From UBA5793 sp040255465 (GTDB lineage: Bacteria; Planctomycetota; Phycisphaerae; Phycisphaerales; UBA5793), in assembly GCA_040255465.1 (NCBI GenBank), contig JBDZVA010000002.1, positions 124,001-188,000 on the forward strand: a stretch of DNA of 64,000 nucleotides, given 5' to 3'. This document shows positions 60,751-64,000 of the stretch, piece after piece. The notes under the pieces were generated by a model. That model searched no databases and was not told the origin of the DNA. It was given only the letters and a program-made list of their open reading frames with translations. Made by a program: the position numbers and the translations under genes. The stretch's first letter is position 1. Every line of letters starts with the position of its first letter.

Positions 60751-62202
60751 TCAGACGCGCGGCTCGGAGGGGTTGTGCAGGCTGGCGGCGTAGCGCTTGC
60801 GGATGGGCTGCACGATGCGCTCGATGAAGCGGTCGGTCTGCTGCGGGGCGAGGCCGACGTATTGCATGGGATCCATGAGGTCGTCGAAGTCGAGGCCGGC
60901 AAAGACGGACTCGGCGCGGAGGCGTTCGATGAGATCGTTGGGCAGGCCCTCAGACTTGATGCGCTGGCCGGCGGCCTGGCTGTGGGTGCGGATGAGTTCG
61001 TGCACTTCCTGCCGGTCGGCGCCCTTGCGGACGGCGGCCATGAGGAGATTCTCGGTGGCGAGGAAGGGGAGTTCGGCCATGAGGTTGGCGTGGATGACGC
61101 GCTCGTGGACGACGAGACCGGACGTGACGTTGTGCATCAGATCGAGCGCGCCGTCGAGAGCGAGGAACGTCTCGGGCAGCGAAAGGCGGCGGTTGGCCGA
61201 GTCGTCGAGGGTGCGCTCCATCCATTGCGTCGCGGCGGTCTGGAGCGCGTTGGCGGGCATGGACATGACGAAGCGCGACAGAGCGCAGATGCGTTCGCAG
61301 CGCATCGGGTTGCGCTTGTAGGGCATCGCGCTGGAGCCGATCTGCGATGAGCCGAATGGTTCTTCGATCTCTTTGCGATTGGCGAGAAGGCGCAGATCGG
61401 TAGCGGTCTTGTGGAGGCTTGCGGCGACGACGGCAGCGCTGTTGAGGATCTGGGCGTCGATGAGGCGCGAGTAGGTCTGGCCGGTGACTTCGTAGCCGCC
61501 CTGGTCAGCGAAGCCGAGTTTGGCGATGACGAGTTTGTCGAGTTGGTCGACCTTGGTTGCGTCGCCATCGAAGAGGGCAAGGAAGGAAGCCTGGGTGCCG
61601 GTGGCGCCTTTTGTTCCGCGAAGGCGCAGGCGACTGATGCGGACTTCGATTTCATCCAGCGCGAGGGCGAGTTCGTAGGCCCAGAGGGTGGCGCGCTTGC
61701 CGACAGTGGTGGGTTGAGCGGGCTGGTAGTGGGTGAAGCCCAGCGTGGGTGTGGCGCGGTGCGCGGCGGCGAATGTGCCGAGCGCATCAATGACGCAGGC
61801 GGCCTTGCCGGCGATGAGTTGGAGTGAGTCGCGGAGGAGGATGAGTTCGCAATTGCAATTGACGAACTGGCTCGTGGCGCCGAGGTGGATGATGGGCCGC
61901 GCGGCAGGGGCGACATCGCCGAGCGCGTGGATGTGGGCCATGACATCGTGGCGGAGTTTGGCTTCGTACTGGGCGGCCTTGTCGAAGTCGATGTCGTCGA
62001 GGTGGGCGCGGAGTTCGGCGATCTGGGCGTCGGTAATGGGCAGGCCGAGTTCTTTTTCGGCTTCGGCGAGTGCGAGCCAGAGGCGGCGCCAGGTGGAATG
62101 CTTGCGCTGCGGGCTCCAGATCGCCTGCATTTCGGCGGACGCGTTACGCGACCCCAGCGGCGAGACGTAGGTCGTGTATGATTCGCTCGATGGTGACGTC
62201 AT
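60751..62202 (-). CDS. purB: Adenylosuccinate lyase
   Basis: 483 residues from ATG 62202; the frame remains open to 62355 but the extra part is Pro/Arg-rich noise. PurB acts twice in purine synthesis: SAICAR to AICAR plus fumarate, and adenylosuccinate to AMP. Motifs: IHLGATSQFVNCNCELI, GFTHYQPAQPTTVGKR and the signature loop SSAMPYKRNPMRCERI (fumarase/aspartase superfamily). The length is close to the PurB average. It is divergent from the sigma-factor gene. Confidence 0.95.
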   Translation of the reverse strand: MTSPSSESYTTYVSPLGSRNASAEMQAIWSPQRKHSTWRRLWLALAEAEKELGLPITDAQIAELRAHLDDIDFDKAAQYEAKLRHDVMAHIHALGDVAPAARPIIHLGATSQFVNCNCELILLRDSLQLIAGKAACVIDALGTFAAAHRATPTLGFTHYQPAQPTTVGKRATLWAYELALALDEIEVRISRLRLRGTKGATGTQASFLALFDGDATKVDQLDKLVIAKLGFADQGGYEVTGQTYSRLIDAQILNSAAVVAASLHKTATDLRLLANRKEIEEPFGSSQIGSSAMPYKRNPMRCERICALSRFVMSMPANALQTAATQWMERTLDDSANRRLSLPETFLALDGALDLMHNVTSGLVVHERVIHANLMAELPFLATENLLMAAVRKGADRQEVHELIRTHSQAAGQRIKSEGLPNDLIERLRAESVFAGLDFDDLMDPMQYVGLAPQQTDRFIERIVQPIRKRYAASLHNPSEPRV

Positions 62203-62294
62203 GGATCGTGCTGGGCACCTGCAGGGGGTTGGGGACCGCTCGGGTGGCCCTCGCGGCGGTCGATAGGGCATAGTAGGGCGGCGGCGGGAGACAG

Positions 62295-62936
62295 GTGAGT
62301 CGAGAGGATCAGACCAATTCCGGCTCCGAGCAGGATGAGTCCCGCCTGGTGGCACGCGCCAGGGCGGGTGATACCGGCGCGATGGGTCTGCTGCTGCGCG
62401 CGTATCAGCAGCGGGTATTCAGCCTGTGCAGCCGGATGGTGAACCATCGGGAGGACGCGGCGGACCTGACGCAGGATGTGCTCACGAAGATGATCACGGG
62501 ATTGAGCGGGTTTGACGGCCGGGCCTCCCTGTCGACGTGGGTGTATCGAATGGCGGTGAATACGAGCATTTCGCACCTGCGCAAGCGTCGGACGGCGCGA
62601 GCCGGGGGCGGGGCTCAGCCCGAGAATCTGGGGGAGATGGCCGAATCGGGGGATTCGTGGCCCAATTCCGCGGTTGATGGGGAACCGAGAGCCGAGGAGA
62701 ACGTCCAAACTACTGAGCAGCGGGACCTTCTGCTGCGAGCCCTCGGGGGGCTGAGCGATGAAGCCCGGGCTCTGCTGGTGCTGAGGGACGGTCGAGGATT
62801 GGACTACGAGACCATCGCGGAAGTGCTTGGCCTGCGAATCGGGACGGTGAAGAGCAGACTCTTCCGCGCTCGACTGGCCCTGCGAAAAGCCCTGCAGGAG
62901 ATGGAGAAGGCAGCGGCGAAGTCCACCGTGAACTAG
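62295..62936 (+). CDS. ECF-type RNA polymerase sigma factor
   Basis: 213 residues, GTG start with GGGAG 4 bases upstream. Region 2: RVFSLCSRMVNHREDAADLT followed by QDVLTKMITGL, then STWVYRMAVNTSISHLRKRR. A Gly/Glu-rich linker of about 45 residues (GGGAQPENLGEMAESG) is unusually long. Region 4: LDYETIAEVLGLRIGTVKSR followed by LFRARLALRKAL. It is followed 18 bases later by an anchored anti-sigma-like gene, so the pair probably forms one signalling switch. Target promoters unknown. Confidence 0.93.
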   Translation: MSREDQTNSGSEQDESRLVARARAGDTGAMGLLLRAYQQRVFSLCSRMVNHREDAADLTQDVLTKMITGLSGFDGRASLSTWVYRMAVNTSISHLRKRRTARAGGGAQPENLGEMAESGDSWPNSAVDGEPRAEENVQTTEQRDLLLRALGGLSDEARALLVLRDGRGLDYETIAEVLGLRIGTVKSRLFRARLALRKALQEMEKAAAKSTVN

Positions 62937-62954
62937 GACACTGGCGACAAACCC

Positions 62955-64000
62955 ATGGAATCACAAACGCCCAACAAGTTCGACGAAGCCACGCTGCTCG
63001 CGTATGTCGAGCAGACGATGACGGGCGAAGAGCGCGCTGCGTTTGAGGCAGCCGTTGGTTCGGACCCGAAGTTGCTCGCGTCGTTGCGGCGGATGCAGGC
63101 GGATTGCGATGGGCTGCGGGCGATGCCGGCCGAGCAGCCGCCTGTTTCACTGGTGGCTGATGTGCTGGCCAGCGTCGAGCGATCGATGCTGCTGGAGACG
63201 GATCTTGTCGCTCCGCCGATCGACATGCGTCGGTACCGGGCCTCGCACTGGCAGCGGTATGCGGCGGCGGCGGGGTTCACGCTGCTGCTCACGGGTGGCG
63301 GGTTCATGCTCTTCCAGACGTTGCGATTTGATTCGCGCGATGATGTCTTTGCGCCCGACGCGGTTGTCAATAACGGTGCGGTGGAGACGAGTAAGACAAG
63401 CACCGAAACGCCCGCAGCCGAGCCGGGCCACGCGAGCGAGATGCTGGTGATCAGGACTCCGGAGCCCGGCGGCGCGACTGACCATGAGACTCAGTCCGCT
63501 GCCGAGTCGTTTGAGGCTGCGATGGTGGCCTCGGCGAATCCGGCGGTGATTGCGGCGATTGATCGGCAGTGGCCGACCGATCTCGATTTATACGCGAACG
63601 TTGTTACGGCTGATCCGGCTGCGGCGTTTGAAACGATCGCCAAGCGCTTGCGCTCGCGCGGCGGTGATCTGATCGTCAACGCAACGCTTAACGTCCCGGC
63701 CGGGCTGCCTGCGAAGGATCCCGGTCGAGAGCATCTTGCCGGCACGGATCAATCCCGGCCGCTGACTCCGAACCTGGTCGGTCCGATCCCGACACCGGTC
63801 CCGATGAGCACTGGCCCGGTGGTGGCCGATCCGGACGATCGGGTGCCGCTGGCTGAGCAGTCGCGGTATGCAGCACGGGGGTATCAGTTCACGCTGCTGG
63901 GCACTCCGACGGATATTCTGAGTACGTTGCGCGAACTGGGCGCCGACCGTTCGCTGCGGGTTTCGTGGTCGCGCCAGGGAGCGGGACGATTGCTGGTGGA
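62955..64000 (+). CDS. Anti-sigma-like membrane-anchored protein (partial)
   Basis: At least 348 residues, running past the window end. The N-terminus, DEATLLAYVEQTMTGEERAA followed by FEAAVGSDPKLLASL, resembles the anti-sigma N-domain, but the zinc-binding HxxxCxxC motif is absent. A membrane segment lies at about 102-118 (AAAAGFTLLLTGGGFML). After an acidic/Thr linker the extracytoplasmic part has FETIAKRLRSRGGDLIVNAT and YQFTLLGTPTDILSTLREL, with no family I recognise. Placement after the ECF sigma gene supports an anti-sigma or signal-receiver role. It is the last gene in view. Confidence 0.7.
   Translation, partial: MESQTPNKFDEATLLAYVEQTMTGEERAAFEAAVGSDPKLLASLRRMQADCDGLRAMPAEQPPVSLVADVLASVERSMLLETDLVAPPIDMRRYRASHWQRYAAAAGFTLLLTGGGFMLFQTLRFDSRDDVFAPDAVVNNGAVETSKTSTETPAAEPGHASEMLVIRTPEPGGATDHETQSAAESFEAAMVASANPAVIAAIDRQWPTDLDLYANVVTADPAAAFETIAKRLRSRGGDLIVNATLNVPAGLPAKDPGREHLAGTDQSRPLTPNLVGPIPTPVPMSTGPVVADPDDRVPLAEQSRYAARGYQFTLLGTPTDILSTLRELGADRSLRVSWSRQGAGRLLV

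Overview
The window is GC-rich bacterial chromosome, densely coding on both strands, with no rRNA, tRNA, CRISPR array, phage or transposase that I can recognise. The gene content suggests a planctomycete of the Phycisphaerae type. The evidence is a very large multiheme cytochrome fused to a cupredoxin-like domain, a HYExAFE-type small nuclease-like protein, a PSP1 protein with a long basic tail, HAF-repeat and 'CPG'-capped secreted proteins, an ECF sigma factor followed by a membrane-anchored partner, and LolCD-type outer-membrane sorting. This placement is inference from protein families, not from a marker gene.

Layout. 1-8.9 kb is a complete phosphate module: the end of a PhoB-like regulator, phoR, pstS, pstC, pstA, pstB and phoU, all on +. 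pstC and pstA carry unusually large extracytoplasmic insertions. 8.9-17.1 kb is mixed housekeeping: trpD, an amidohydrolase, an NFU iron-sulfur protein, a PSP1/RicT-like protein, two lipoproteins and two small related anchored proteins. 17.2-21.8 kb is a minus-strand glycan cluster (sugar epimerase, GT4, GT2, hexapeptide acyltransferase, HYExAFE protein) with ATGA overlaps. 22-25.6 kb is a minus-strand MCE/Mla lipid-transport operon (ATPase, MCE protein, lipase-like hydrolase) without the MlaE permease. 25.7-32.1 kb holds a TlpA-like thiol-disulfide protein, an endonuclease/exonuclease/phosphatase lipoprotein, a membrane protein, a GT4 and a nitroreductase.

32.3-38.2 kb is one 1965-codon gene for a membrane-anchored octaheme cytochrome c ending in a copper-binding-type domain. 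It is the most striking gene here. 38.3-44.4 kb holds pilT, pgk, a basic anchored protein and a three-gene BtuFCD/FecBCD-type ABC importer, all minus. 44.5-54 kb holds rsfS with a hybrid-free histidine kinase, a secreted propeller-like protein with a good sigma70 promoter, a possible aspartyl-protease-fold protein, a DUF2339 membrane protein with an internal tandem duplication, and a triple-FKBP secreted protein. 54.2-56.5 kb is lolC/E-lolD.

56.5-58.1 kb is a 1.6 kb gene-poor stretch packed with dispersed repeats, inverted repeats, an iteron-like GAGCGCT array and a G-quadruplex motif. The end of the window carries an HAF-repeat secreted protein, an HDOD protein, purB, and a sigma factor with an anti-sigma-like protein running off the edge. 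Six intrinsic terminators are clear. One, near 29.92 kb, has no recognised gene in front of it.
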